NCBI GenBank assembly: GCA_963516675.1
Contig: CAUQBH010000002.1
Coordinates: 62,001 to 126,000 of the forward strand
Source: JABCPE02 sp963516675
Lineage (GTDB): Bacteria > Bacteroidota > Bacteroidia > Flavobacteriales > Weeksellaceae
Length of the DNA: 64,000 nucleotides
Direction: 5' to 3'
Below the pieces are notes generated by a model. The model was given only the letters and a program-made list of their open reading frames with translations. It was not told the DNA's origin and did not search any database. The translations under genes and the position numbers were made by a program. Below, piece by piece: positions 44,005 through 52,782 of this stretch (positions within the stretch are counted from its first letter, which is position 1; the number at the start of each line of letters is the position of its first letter).

Positions 44005-44030
44005 AAAACCACATAAAGTGTGGTTTATTT
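44005..44030 (-). terminator. pncB terminator
   Basis: The stem AAACCACA/TGTGGTTT is followed on the minus strand by T5ATT. It overlaps the pncB stop codon. Confidence 0.75.
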
Positions 44031-45197
44031 TATTCTTAGAGACTCTTTCACTAGTTCTATCATTTTTGGGTCACCTGTCTGTTTTCCTTTTTCGTCGGAA
44101 AATTTCACGGTTGGTATCCATTCATCATTTGCTCCCAGAACTCCTGTAAGTTTCATTACGATGTTCATTGGAGTGAGTCCTACATCGTTAGTTAGATTTG
44201 TCCCAATTCCAAACGAAAGTCCGACTTTTCCTCGGCAAGCTTGTGTAATTTCAGAGATTTTTTCTAAATTAAGATTATCCGAAAAAATAATGTATTTAAA
44301 CAAAGGATTGATGCCGTGTTTTTCGTAGTGTTTGATGGTTTTCTCGGCGAAAGCTATCGGGTCACCGCTGTCGTGCCTTACGCCATCAAAAAGTTTAGCA
44401 AATTTTTTATCAAACTGCTTGAAAAACACATCAGTAGTATAAGTGTCTGAAAGCGCAACTCCCAAATCGCCACGGTAAACATCCACCCAATGCTCTAGAG
44501 AAAGCGCATTCGCCATTTTAAAGCCATACTGCGCGCCATGGAACATAAACCATTCATGGGCGTGGGTTCCGATAGGTTTCACGCCGTATTTCATCGCAAA
44601 ATGAACATTGGAAGAACCGATGAAATAGCTGTTGGAGTCTTGGGTAAGGGCTTTCATCACTACATCATGAACCTTGTAGGAGTGTCTTCTTCGTGTCCCA
44701 AATTCCGCGAAATTTACTTTTAGTTCTATGAGATTTTTGGCTTTTTCTAAGGTTTTTCGAGTGATTTCATCATCACTTTGGCGCTCCATATCGTTCATTT
44801 TGTAATAAAGCTCACTGATGAGCGATAGCAGTGGCACTTCCCAAAGTATGGTTCTGTACCAAAGACCTTCTACGGTAACCTCTAAATCATTTCCTATCTG
44901 ATTGATTTTCACTTCGGAAGGGTCATAGTGGTATCCTTCCAAAAAGTCTAAATAAGGAAGATTTAGGTATGGACAATTTTTCTTTAAAAATTCTTTTTCT
45001 GCTTTGGTCAGCTGGAGTTTTGCCATTTCGTTGATGGCTTTTCTGAGGACATTATCAAAGCCTTCTGGGAAGGAATGTTTCCCTCGGTTGATGAATACAT
45101 ATTTCACTCTTGCATCTGGAAAGAGCTTTACCACAGCGCATTGCATGGTGAATTTGTAAAAATCATTGTCTAATATAGAGTTGAAAACTATGCTCAT
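44025..45197 (-). CDS. pncB: Nicotinate phosphoribosyltransferase
   Basis: PncB makes nicotinate mononucleotide from nicotinate and PRPP, the Preiss-Handler route to NAD. The 390-aa protein shows the family blocks: DNDFYKFTMQCAVVKLFP at the start, FAEFGTRRRHSYKVHD (about 165-180), GTHAHEWFMFHGAQYGF (about 211-227), FDGVRHDSGDPIAFAEK (about 277-293) with PRPP-site residues, and FSDNLNLEKI. It ends at a hairpin that overlaps the stop. No other NAD genes are adjacent. The upstream 105 nt is AT-rich with a TATTTTTATG sequence resembling a weak -7 element. Confidence 0.95.
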   Translation of the reverse strand: MSIVFNSILDNDFYKFTMQCAVVKLFPDARVKYVFINRGKHSFPEGFDNVLRKAINEMAKLQLTKAEKEFLKKNCPYLNLPYLDFLEGYHYDPSEVKINQIGNDLEVTVEGLWYRTILWEVPLLSLISELYYKMNDMERQSDDEITRKTLEKAKNLIELKVNFAEFGTRRRHSYKVHDVVMKALTQDSNSYFIGSSNVHFAMKYGVKPIGTHAHEWFMFHGAQYGFKMANALSLEHWVDVYRGDLGVALSDTYTTDVFFKQFDKKFAKLFDGVRHDSGDPIAFAEKTIKHYEKHGINPLFKYIIFSDNLNLEKISEITQACRGKVGLSFGIGTNLTNDVGLTPMNIVMKLTGVLGANDEWIPTVKFSDEKGKQTGDPKMIELVKESLRIK

Positions 45198-45302
45198 TTT
45201 TAGAAATCATTAAAATTAAAGCCATAAAAATACGAATTTCTATTATTAAAATTGTCTTTAAAACGACAAATAATTAAATTCGCGCTGCTATTTGAATGAA
45301 AT

Positions 45303-46001
45303 ATGAAAGACCTGCTTAAGTTTTACTCACTATCAGAGATAAATTATAGACACAAATATCCTTTAATCGAGAAAATAAAATATTTTGCAAAGGGCATATT
45401 ATTGTATTTTGTTTTGCAGATTTGTGCTTTATTGCTAATGTTTTTGGTGGATGAATTTTTAATAAAGAAAATGGGTTTTCCTTCCGTTTTTAAATTAATG
45501 ATAGAAAGCCAAAAGAAAATAAAAGGGTATTATAGTATTTTCATGGTTGTGATTTTAGGGCCTCTGGTGGAAGAGCTTATTTTTAGGTTGATTTTAGTTC
45601 CTAAGCGCAGAAATATCGCGATATTTACTTTTGTTTTTTCGTTTTTGGTATTGAATAAAACTTATTATATTATCAAAATAGATTGGCTTTTGCTGGTGTC
45701 TTTGGTAGTGTCGGGATTGCTGTCTTTTCTTGTTTTTAAATTGCTGAAACGAAACCCTGAAATAGAAACAGCCATAGCGAAAAGACAGAAAATAATCACG
45801 ATAGTGTCTGTTGTCCTTTTTGGGTTGTTGCATATTGTTAATATAGAAAATCTGCATTGGGAACTGGCGCTGCTCTATCCTGTGTATGCTCTTCCGCAAA
45901 TGATTTCAGGGTATGTTTGTTCTGTGCAGAGGCTGAAATTAGGTTTTGTCTGGGGATTGCTTTTTCATTCAACGATTAATTTAATGGCTTTTCTGAGATA
46001 A
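45303..46001 (+). CDS. CPBP-family intramembrane glutamic endopeptidase
   Basis: This 232-aa polytopic protein (about six to eight hydrophobic helices) has the CPBP/Rce1-type motifs: EExxxR in GPLVEELIFRLIL (about 84-96), FxxxH in FGLLHIVNI (about 178) and HxxxN in HSTINLMAF (about 223). All three are intact, so it is probably an active protease or a prenyl-protein-like processing enzyme of the inner membrane. In other bacteria relatives act in bacteriocin self-immunity, but no toxin gene is nearby. It is monodirectional with the SGNH-like gene 54 nt downstream, which has its own -7 box. Confidence 0.87.
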   Translation: MKDLLKFYSLSEINYRHKYPLIEKIKYFAKGILLYFVLQICALLLMFLVDEFLIKKMGFPSVFKLMIESQKKIKGYYSIFMVVILGPLVEELIFRLILVPKRRNIAIFTFVFSFLVLNKTYYIIKIDWLLLVSLVVSGLLSFLVFKLLKRNPEIETAIAKRQKIITIVSVVLFGLLHIVNIENLHWELALLYPVYALPQMISGYVCSVQRLKLGFVWGLLFHSTINLMAFLR

Positions 46002-46055
46002 AATATGTAAAAAAAATCTTCTGTTTTTGCATAATTTTGTATCCATTTTAGTTCT

Positions 46056-47015
46056 ATGAAAAAATTCATATTAAAAACCATCTTTTTTCTATTACCAATA
46101 TTGGTCTTGGCGGTGATAATGGAAGTTGCTTTGAGAGCTATTCCTAATGACTACAAGCAGAAAAGAAATTATATGGACAGCCACTCGGATGAAATAGAGG
46201 TTTTGGTTTTGGGAAGTTCGCATAGTTTGTATGGCATAAATCCTAAATATTTCAGCCAAAAAACCTATAATATGGCGTATGTTTCCCAGTCATTGGATTT
46301 GGATTATAAAATTTTAGAAAAGTATCATAATAGGTTTAAAAATCTGAAAACCATTATTGTTGATATTTCCTATTTTTCATTGTATGCGACATTAGAAACT
46401 GGGCCAGAGCCATGGAGAGCAAAGAATTATAACATATATTACGATATACCGACATCTAAAGCTACAAATAATTTTGAGGTTCTGACCAATAAGCTGGATA
46501 TAAACTATAGCCGAATGAAATCATATTACACTAAAAAAATAAAAAATGATAAAGCCTTCATAGACAGCACATTTACAACTAAAATGTATGACGGATGGAT
46601 TTCCCTAAAACCAGCAAAAACCACAGATGATTTAGAAGAAACAGGAGTGGCTGCTGCGGAAAGACACACTCACGACATAACCGAAAGGAGCAGGGTAGAA
46701 ATACATGATGAGCTGACTAATGTTTTGGGTAAAATCGTAGATTGGTCAAAACAGAAAAATGTAAAAGTGGTATTTGTCACAACACCAACTTATAAAACCT
46801 ATTATAGCAGAATAAACGCTGACCAATGGGATAATACTCATAAAATTATAGAAGATATCTGCCGAAAAAACAGCAACTGCCAGTACATCAATTTGCTAAA
46901 AAACGATGGAAATCTTTTCACTGAAAAAGATTTTAGCGATGCTGACCACCTTTCGGAAATAGGAGCCGAGAAAATGTCTAAACTTATAAATCAGTTCCTG
47001 ACAAGCACGAAATAA
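46056..47015 (+). CDS. Membrane-anchored SGNH/GDSL-like protein
   Basis: This 319-aa protein has an N-terminal hydrophobic helix (about 5-24, signal anchor) followed by an SGNH-like domain. Block I is VLVLGSSHSLYGIN (about 50-63), with Ser in GSSHS replacing the usual GDS. Block V is SDADHLSEIGAEKMSKLI near the C-terminus, with the DxxH Asp and His. Similar domains occur in cell-wall or exopolysaccharide O-acetyl-modifying proteins (AlgX/DltD-like), but no partner acyltransferase is adjacent, so the role is open. A TAATTTTG box (46032-46039) lies 16 nt upstream. uvrC follows at 25 nt with its own box. Confidence 0.72.
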   Translation: MKKFILKTIFFLLPILVLAVIMEVALRAIPNDYKQKRNYMDSHSDEIEVLVLGSSHSLYGINPKYFSQKTYNMAYVSQSLDLDYKILEKYHNRFKNLKTIIVDISYFSLYATLETGPEPWRAKNYNIYYDIPTSKATNNFEVLTNKLDINYSRMKSYYTKKIKNDKAFIDSTFTTKMYDGWISLKPAKTTDDLEETGVAAAERHTHDITERSRVEIHDELTNVLGKIVDWSKQKNVKVVFVTTPTYKTYYSRINADQWDNTHKIIEDICRKNSNCQYINLLKNDGNLFTEKDFSDADHLSEIGAEKMSKLINQFLTSTK

Positions 47016-47028
47016 CTAAATTTTTCTT

Positions 47029-47036
47029 TACTTTTG
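47029..47036 (+). promoter_or_regulatory. uvrC -7 box (TACTTTTG), leaderless candidate
   Basis: This TAnnTTTG match is separated from the GTG start codon by only CTAT, as at dnaB (TCCC) and GH3 (CCTT). No clear -33 TTTG is seen. Confidence 0.45.
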
Positions 47037-47040
47037 CTAT

Positions 47041-48831
47041 GTGCATTCAGAATTAGAACTTCAGCTAAAAACATTGCCTTCAGGGCCTGGTGTTTATCGT
47101 TATTACGATAAAAAGGGCGAAATTTTGTATGTAGGAAAGGCTAAAAACTTGAAAAACAGGGTCCTGTCTTATTTTAATAAAAGTCAGATCGGATACAAAA
47201 CCCGAATGATGGTTTCTAAAATTGTAAGGCTGGAAACCACTGTGGTTAATAGCGAATACGATGCACTTCTTCTGGAAAACAACCTCATAAAAGAATATCA
47301 GCCTTTCTACAATATTCTACTGAAAGATGACAAATCCTATCCTTGGATTTGCATCAAAAAAGAGCCTTTCCCTCGGATATTTTTAACGAGAAATGTCATC
47401 AAAGACGGCTCGGAATACTACGGCCCTTATGCGAAAGTAAAACAAGCAAAAACGCTGATAGAAGTTATCAAGAACATCTATAAACTCAGAACATGCAGCC
47501 TGAATCTCTCTCCCGAAAAGATAAAAGAAGGGAAATATAAAGTCTGTCTGGAATATCACATTAAAAACTGTGCTGGCCCTTGTGAAGGACTAGAAACCGA
47601 AGAAGAATATGCCCAAAAGCTAAACGCCATTCGTGGGATTATCAAAGGCGAATTCAAGGCAGCGCGGGAATATTTAGAAGCTGAAATGTACAACTACGCT
47701 GCAAAACTGGAATTTGAAAACGCCCAGCAGAGTAAGGAAAAATTACAGATTTTAGAAAATTACCAGACCCATACCACTATCGTGAGTTCCAACATAAACG
47801 ATGTGGATGTCTTTGGTATTATCAGTGATGAAGCGGCGGCTTATGTCAATTATTTCAAAATTAAAAACGGTTCTATTATTCAGTCCTACACCACAGAAAT
47901 CAAAAAAATGCTGGACGAAACTGATGAAGAAATATTGGAAGAAGCCCTGATAGAGATTAGGAATAAATTTAATTCTACTTCTACGGAAATTTTTCTTCCA
48001 TTTCATCTCAATATAGAAATTCCACATGTGAAGCTGATTGTCCCTAAACTGGGCGACAAAAAGCGTATCGTAGAACTTTCCGAGAAAAACGCAATGGAAT
48101 ACCGCGTGGAAAAACTCAAGCAGGTGCAGATAGTAGATCCAGAAAGACATACCAACCGCATCATGGCGGAGATGAAAAAGCTCCTCAGACTTCCCGAAGA
48201 GCCACGCCATATAGAAGGTTTTGACAATTCTAATATTCAAGGGACAAATCCCGTTTCGGCGTGTGTGGTTTTCAAAGATGGGAAACCCAGCAAGGCGGAT
48301 TATCGGATTTTTCATGTGAAAACCGTGGAAGGGCCGAATGATTTTGCTACGATGGAAGAAGTCATCTATCGCCGATATAGCAGGCTTTTGGATGAGGGCG
48401 AACCACTGCCGCAGCTCATTTTGATAGACGGCGGAAAAGGTCAGCTCAGTTCCGCAGTGAAAAGCCTGAAACTCCTCGGGCTGTATGGGAAAATTTCCAT
48501 CATCGGAATAGCGAAAAGATTGGAAGAAATCTTCTTTCCTGAAGATCCAGTTCCATTGTATTTAGATAAAAAATCGGAAACCTTGAAGGTTCTCCAGCGG
48601 GTTCGGGACGAGTCGCACCGTTTTGGTGTAAAGCATCACCGCACGAGAAGAAAAAATTCTACAATAAAATCAGAATTGGAGGAAATCCCTGGTGTAGGCG
48701 AGAAAACCATCCAGCAGCTTTTATCTAAATTAAAATCTGTAAAAAGAATAAAAGAAGCCTCTCTGGAAACGCTGGAAGAGATTTTAGGAAAATCCAAAGC
48801 AAAAGCAGTTTGGGAGCATTTCAATAGCTAA
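47041..48831 (+). CDS. uvrC: UvrABC system protein C (GTG start)
   Basis: UvrC makes both incisions in nucleotide-excision repair. The 596-aa protein has the GIY-YIG N-terminal nuclease (LPSGPGVYRYYDKKGEILYVGKAKNLKNRVLSYF split at about 11-45), a UVR motif (YNYAAKLEFENAQQSKEKLQIL, about 217-240), and the RNase H-like C-terminal nuclease (ECFDNSNI-type IEGFDNSNIQGTNPVSACVVF, LILIDGGKGQLSSA). The HhH end is SELEEIPGVGEKTIQQLLSKLKSVKRI. The start is GTG 47041: no in-frame ATG exists before the GIY-YIG motif, and an ATG two bases upstream is in another frame. Confidence 0.96.
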   Translation: MHSELELQLKTLPSGPGVYRYYDKKGEILYVGKAKNLKNRVLSYFNKSQIGYKTRMMVSKIVRLETTVVNSEYDALLLENNLIKEYQPFYNILLKDDKSYPWICIKKEPFPRIFLTRNVIKDGSEYYGPYAKVKQAKTLIEVIKNIYKLRTCSLNLSPEKIKEGKYKVCLEYHIKNCAGPCEGLETEEEYAQKLNAIRGIIKGEFKAAREYLEAEMYNYAAKLEFENAQQSKEKLQILENYQTHTTIVSSNINDVDVFGIISDEAAAYVNYFKIKNGSIIQSYTTEIKKMLDETDEEILEEALIEIRNKFNSTSTEIFLPFHLNIEIPHVKLIVPKLGDKKRIVELSEKNAMEYRVEKLKQVQIVDPERHTNRIMAEMKKLLRLPEEPRHIEGFDNSNIQGTNPVSACVVFKDGKPSKADYRIFHVKTVEGPNDFATMEEVIYRRYSRLLDEGEPLPQLILIDGGKGQLSSAVKSLKLLGLYGKISIIGIAKRLEEIFFPEDPVPLYLDKKSETLKVLQRVRDESHRFGVKHHRTRRKNSTIKSELEEIPGVGEKTIQQLLSKLKSVKRIKEASLETLEEILGKSKAKAVWEHFNS

Positions 48832-48843
48832 AAAAGAATGAAT

Positions 48844-48890
48844 AAATTTCCTGATTTTTGCTCGTAAAAGCGAAATTAGGAAATTTTGTC
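48844..48890 (+). terminator. Possible uvrC terminator
   Basis: The imperfect hairpin AAATTTCCT...AGGAAATTTT with an inner GC pair (GC-TCGTAAAA-GC) starts 12 nt after the uvrC stop. The T run is short. Confidence 0.5.
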
Positions 48891-48933
48891 AGATTAAAAA
48901 TATCGTTTTTAAATCATTTTCGGAAATTTTGTC
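48879..48933 (+). repeat. 12-bp direct repeat upstream of clpB
   Basis: GGAAATTTTGTC occurs twice, at 48879-48890 and 48922-48933, 43 bp apart start to start. The second copy contains a TTTG (48928-48931) that could be the -33 element, with a -7-like GATTTTTG at 48953-48960, 21 nt on. Confidence 0.5.
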
Positions 48934-48997
48934 TCATTTTATGTGATAGAATGATTTTTGCAATTTAGATTTCAGATAACTTTTAAAATAAAGAATT

Positions 48998-51586
48998 ATG
49001 AATCTAAATCAATATACCGTAAAATCACAAGAAGCCATCCAAAAAGCACAACAGATTGCTTTGGATTTTGGCAACCAGAGTATAGAACCTCAGCATCTAT
49101 TGGAAGGAATTTTCCAAGTGGATGAGAATATCTCAGCTTTTCTGATGAAAAAAGCAGAAGCCGACCTTAACTTGATAAGACAAAGAAACAGAGAATCTTT
49201 GGAAAGCCTCCCAAAAGTAGAAGGCGGGAATATTTACCTTTCTCAAAGCGCCAGCAAAGTCCTTTTGGAAGCGCCTAATATCGCTAAAAGAATGGGCGAT
49301 GAGTATGTGACTTTGGAGCATATTTGGTTGGCATTATTAGAGGTGAGTTCTTCCGTTTCACAGATGTTGAAAGATATGGGCGTGACCAAATCCCTTTTGG
49401 AAGGAGGAATCAAAGAACTTAGAAAAGGTTCAAAGGCAACTTCTGCGAGTTCCGAAGAGACTTACCAATCACTTAATAAATATGCAAAAAACTTCAATGA
49501 ACTGGCAGCAGAAGGGAAATTAGACCCAGTAATCGGGCGAGATGAAGAAATCCGAAGAGTACTGCAGATTCTTTCGCGAAGAACCAAGAACAACCCTATT
49601 CTCATCGGTGAACCAGGAGTGGGTAAGACCGCCATCGCAGAGGGAATAGCCCATAGAATCATCAGTGGAGATGTTCCAGAAAACTTGATGGACAAAACGC
49701 TCTATTCACTTGACATGGGAGCATTGATTGCAGGTGCTAAATACAAAGGAGAGTTCGAAGAAAGACTAAAATCCGTAGTAAATGAAGTGGTGAAATCTGA
49801 TGGGCAGATTATCCTTTTCATCGATGAAATTCACACCCTTGTAGGTGCAGGCGGCGGCGAGGGAGCGATGGATGCTGCGAATATTCTAAAACCAGCTTTG
49901 GCGAGAGGAGAGCTTCGTTCCATCGGTGCGACAACGCTTAACGAATATCAAAAATACTTTGAAAAAGATAAAGCTCTGGAACGCCGTTTCCAAAAAGTAA
50001 TGGTGGAAGAGCCAGACACAGAATCAGCGATTTCTATTCTTCGTGGAATCAAAGACAAATATGAATTCCACCACAAGATTAGAATCAAAGATGAAGCCAT
50101 CATAGCCGCGGTAGAAATGTCCCAGCGATATATTTCGGATAGATTTTTACCAGACAAAGCCATTGACTTAATCGATGAAGCTTCTGCAAAATTAAGAATG
50201 GAAATCAATTCTAAACCAGAGGAATTGGATGTTTTAGACAGAAAACTTATGCAGATGGAGATAGAGCTGGCGGCGATTTCCAGAGAGGGCAACCAGACTA
50301 AAATAGACCATCTGAAGGAAGATATTGCAAAAATCACTGAAGAGCGAAACCAAATCAACGCAAAATGGCTCAGTGAAAAGCAGAAATCCGAGGACTTGAC
50401 TCAGATTAAAAAAGATATCGAGAGCCTGAAATTGGAAGCCGAAAGAGCTCAGCGTATGGGCGATTATGCAAAAGTTTCGGAGATACAATATGGAAAACTC
50501 CGCGAAAAGGAAAACGAGCTACAAAAACTGGAATTGGCGATGCAGAATCAGCAGAATGAGCTTGTAAAAGAGGAAGTTACCGCAGAAAACATCTCTGAAG
50601 TGGTAGCGAAATGGACAGGAATTCCAGTGACTAAGCTGCTTCAGTCCGAAAGAGAAAAACTGCTTCATTTGGAAGATGAACTCCATAAAAGAGTGGTAGG
50701 GCAAGAGGAAGCGATACAATCCGTAGCTGATGCTATCCGAAGAAATAGAGCGGGACTGAATGATGAGAAAAAACCTATCGGATCTTTCCTTTTCCTCGGA
50801 ACTACGGGAGTTGGTAAAACCGAGTTAGCGAAAGCCTTGGCGGAGTTCTTATTTGATGATGAAAATAATATGACCCGTATCGATATGTCTGAATATCAGG
50901 AGAAACACTCTGTTTCTAGATTGGTAGGAGCGCCTCCGGGATATGTGGGCTATGATGAGGGTGGACAGCTGACCGAAGCAGTGAGAAGAAGACCATATTC
51001 TGTGGTGCTTCTGGATGAGGTGGAAAAAGCGCATCCAGATGTGTTTAATACCTTGCTTCAGGTGCTGGATGATGGGCGATTGACCGACAACAAAGGACGC
51101 GTGGTGAATTTTAAAAATACCATTATCATCATGACTTCTAACCTTGGTTCTCATATTATTCAGGATAATTTTGAGAAAATTAATGAAAGTAATTTAACTG
51201 AAATTGTTGAAAAAACCAAAGAAGAAGTATTTGACCTGTTGAAACAAACTCTACGACCAGAGTTCCTCAACAGAATAGATGAAACGGTGCTGTTCCAACC
51301 ATTGAACTACAATGAAATCGGAAAAATCGTTCAGTTCCAGCTAAGAGGAATCAACAAAATGCTGGAAAGCAGAAATATCATCTTGACAGCAACACAGGAA
51401 GCGATAGATTTCATTCTGAAAAAAGGCTACGATCCAGCATTTGGAGCTAGACCACTGAAACGAGTAGTGCAGCAGGAAGTTCTGAATAAACTCTCAAAAG
51501 AGATTTTGGCTGGAAATATAAAAGAAGGCGAGAGAGTGACTGTAGATTGTTTTGATAACAAGCTGGTTTTCAGACCTGCAGAGTAA
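48998..51586 (+). CDS. clpB: ATP-dependent chaperone ClpB
   Basis: ClpB is the Hsp100 disaggregase working with DnaK. The 862-aa protein has the N-terminal Clp repeat domain (1-145), first AAA+ module with Walker A GEPGVGKT (about 205), and the long coiled-coil middle domain (about 400-520, rich in Glu, Lys and Leu) that separates ClpB from ClpC. The second AAA+ module has Walker A GTTGVGKT (about 600). No ClpP-docking (I/L/V)GF tripeptide is found in the corresponding loop (NLGSHIIQDNFEKINE), as expected for a disaggregase. The promoter region carries a 12-bp direct repeat. A long inverted repeat and a terminator follow. Confidence 0.95.
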   Translation: MNLNQYTVKSQEAIQKAQQIALDFGNQSIEPQHLLEGIFQVDENISAFLMKKAEADLNLIRQRNRESLESLPKVEGGNIYLSQSASKVLLEAPNIAKRMGDEYVTLEHIWLALLEVSSSVSQMLKDMGVTKSLLEGGIKELRKGSKATSASSEETYQSLNKYAKNFNELAAEGKLDPVIGRDEEIRRVLQILSRRTKNNPILIGEPGVGKTAIAEGIAHRIISGDVPENLMDKTLYSLDMGALIAGAKYKGEFEERLKSVVNEVVKSDGQIILFIDEIHTLVGAGGGEGAMDAANILKPALARGELRSIGATTLNEYQKYFEKDKALERRFQKVMVEEPDTESAISILRGIKDKYEFHHKIRIKDEAIIAAVEMSQRYISDRFLPDKAIDLIDEASAKLRMEINSKPEELDVLDRKLMQMEIELAAISREGNQTKIDHLKEDIAKITEERNQINAKWLSEKQKSEDLTQIKKDIESLKLEAERAQRMGDYAKVSEIQYGKLREKENELQKLELAMQNQQNELVKEEVTAENISEVVAKWTGIPVTKLLQSEREKLLHLEDELHKRVVGQEEAIQSVADAIRRNRAGLNDEKKPIGSFLFLGTTGVGKTELAKALAEFLFDDENNMTRIDMSEYQEKHSVSRLVGAPPGYVGYDEGGQLTEAVRRRPYSVVLLDEVEKAHPDVFNTLLQVLDDGRLTDNKGRVVNFKNTIIIMTSNLGSHIIQDNFEKINESNLTEIVEKTKEEVFDLLKQTLRPEFLNRIDETVLFQPLNYNEIGKIVQFQLRGINKMLESRNIILTATQEAIDFILKKGYDPAFGARPLKRVVQQEVLNKLSKEILAGNIKEGERVTVDCFDNKLVFRPAE

Positions 51587-51605
51587 TTGTTATAATGTTA
51601 TAAAG

Positions 51606-51681
51606 ACCATTTAGACCTGCTGAATAATCTAACCTTGTTATTGATCTTTTTCATATAATCCTTATGGCGGGTCTAAATGGT
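51606..51681. repeat. 15-bp inverted repeat downstream of clpB
   Basis: ACCATTTAGACCTGC (51606-51620) pairs with GCGGGTCTAAATGGT (51667-51681), one G-T pair, across a 46-nt spacer. This is not a normal terminator because the loop is long and no T run follows. The whole 51587-51852 stretch holds this, a real terminator and otherwise no gene. Confidence 0.6.
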
Positions 51682-51712
51682 TATTTTAAAATTTAGATGT
51701 AAATCCAAAAAT

Positions 51713-51741
51713 AAAATCCTTCAATTTTGAAGGATTTTTAT
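51713..51741 (+). terminator. clpB-distal terminator
   Basis: The stem AAAATCCTTCAA/TTGAAGGATTTT with a 2-4-nt loop is followed by T-rich sequence. Confidence 0.85.
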
Positions 51742-51852
51742 TGTTTTTTGAAACCAAAAAGGTATTTTTGTACGAAAATTTATTGGCAATAAACAGCCTT
51801 TAAACATTGTAAAGGTTGTAGTCTAATTTTTACGGATATAAAATATTTTGAT

Positions 51853-52242
51853 ATGAGGATAAAAATTTTATTAATAATGTTATTGGGAACATTATTGAGC
51901 TGTGGAGCAAGAGTTAAAAGTAATTTTAATAATAGAAGAGAGGCTTTGACATCTAATGATAAAGTGGCTTTTCTATTAATACAGCATGATGTTCCTGCAG
52001 GAGCAACTAAAATAGGAACAGCAAGATATGGAGATACTGGTTTTTCAGTAGATTGTGACTATGATTCTAATTTGATAAAAGCTAGAAAAATGGCACGAGA
52101 AAACGGAGCTAATATAGTTAAAATAACCAAAGTTACTTATCCTGATTTATGGAGCTCATGCCATAGAATGGAATTAGACTTTTATTTTTATGATGGTAAT
52201 GTAGAAGAACTAAAACAATACAAACTTAAAATAATAAAATAA
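51853..52242 (+). CDS. Hypothetical lipoprotein
   Basis: This 129-aa protein has a lipoprotein signal with Cys17 (LLGTLLSCGAR). The mature part has a compact alpha/beta pattern: KVAFLLIQHDVPAGATKIGTARYGDTG, then LIKARKMARENGANIVKITKV, followed by two more strands. It has two Cys that could form a disulfide (VDCDYDS and SSCHRME). The KARKMARENGANIVKI helix-strand resembles RcsF- and YbjQ-type domains, but this is only a resemblance. The PEGA-domain lipoprotein gene follows at 6 nt, so the two form an operon. Function unknown. Confidence 0.72.
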   Translation: MRIKILLIMLLGTLLSCGARVKSNFNNRREALTSNDKVAFLLIQHDVPAGATKIGTARYGDTGFSVDCDYDSNLIKARKMARENGANIVKITKVTYPDLWSSCHRMELDFYFYDGNVEELKQYKLKIIK

Positions 52243-52248
52243 AGATTT

Positions 52249-52713
52249 ATGAAAAAGACAATTATGTTATTGGGAGTTGCCTCTCTCTTTTTTTTAAGCA
52301 GCTGCGCAACTATCGTTTCAGGAAGTAGACAAACTGTCAAATTTGATAGTACACCTACAAATGCCACTGTTTTCATTGATGAAACAGAAGTGGGAAAAAC
52401 TCCATTTGAAACAAAATTAGAAAGAAAAAGAGAGTATGAAGTGGAGATAAGATTAGAAGGATATGAACCATACAAAACTAAACTGACTAAGCAGTTTAAT
52501 GCTTGGTATATAGGAAACATTGTTTTTGGTGGAATTATTGGTTTAGTTGTTGACCCTATTACAGGTGCAATTTACAAACTAACTCCAAATGAAATAAATG
52601 CTCAGCTTCAACAGGGAACAGTTTTTAAATCTTCTAAAAAGGAAGTTTATATAGCAGTATCACTGAAAGTTGATAAAAACTGGCAAAAAGTAGGACAACT
52701 TGAAAAGTTATAA
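52249..52713 (+). CDS. PEGA-domain lipoprotein
   Basis: This 154-aa protein has a lipoprotein signal with Cys19 (LFFLSSCATIVSGS). The PEGA domain spans about 25-85 (VKFDSTPTNATVFIDETEVGKTPFE, then YEVEIRLEGYEPYKTKL). A Gly-rich hydrophobic stretch (YIGNIVFGGIIGLVVDPITGAIYKL, about 96-120) suggests membrane contact, and a C-terminal beta segment follows. PEGA domains are surface beta-sandwich modules linked to peptidoglycan or S-layer. It follows the hypothetical lipoprotein by 6 nt and is closed by a terminator. Function unknown. Confidence 0.82.
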   Translation: MKKTIMLLGVASLFFLSSCATIVSGSRQTVKFDSTPTNATVFIDETEVGKTPFETKLERKREYEVEIRLEGYEPYKTKLTKQFNAWYIGNIVFGGIIGLVVDPITGAIYKLTPNEINAQLQQGTVFKSSKKEVYIAVSLKVDKNWQKVGQLEKL

Positions 52714-52731
52714 AATATCAAACAATAGTTT

Positions 52732-52764
52732 TAAAAATCAAGTCTCAAAGGCTTGATTTTTTTC
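52732..52764 (+). terminator. Terminator after the PEGA gene
   Basis: The stem AAAATCAAG/CTTGATTTT runs into T4 and is located right before the gpsA -7 box. Confidence 0.75.
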
Positions 52765-52766
52765 TT

Positions 52767-52774
52767 TACCTTTG
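52767..52774 (+). promoter_or_regulatory. gpsA -7 box (TACCTTTG)
   Basis: This TAnnTTTG match is only 8 nt before the gpsA ATG at 52783, giving a very short leader. With the alternative ATG at 52795 the leader would be 12 nt longer. Confidence 0.45.
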
Positions 52775-52782
52775 TGGTTTAA

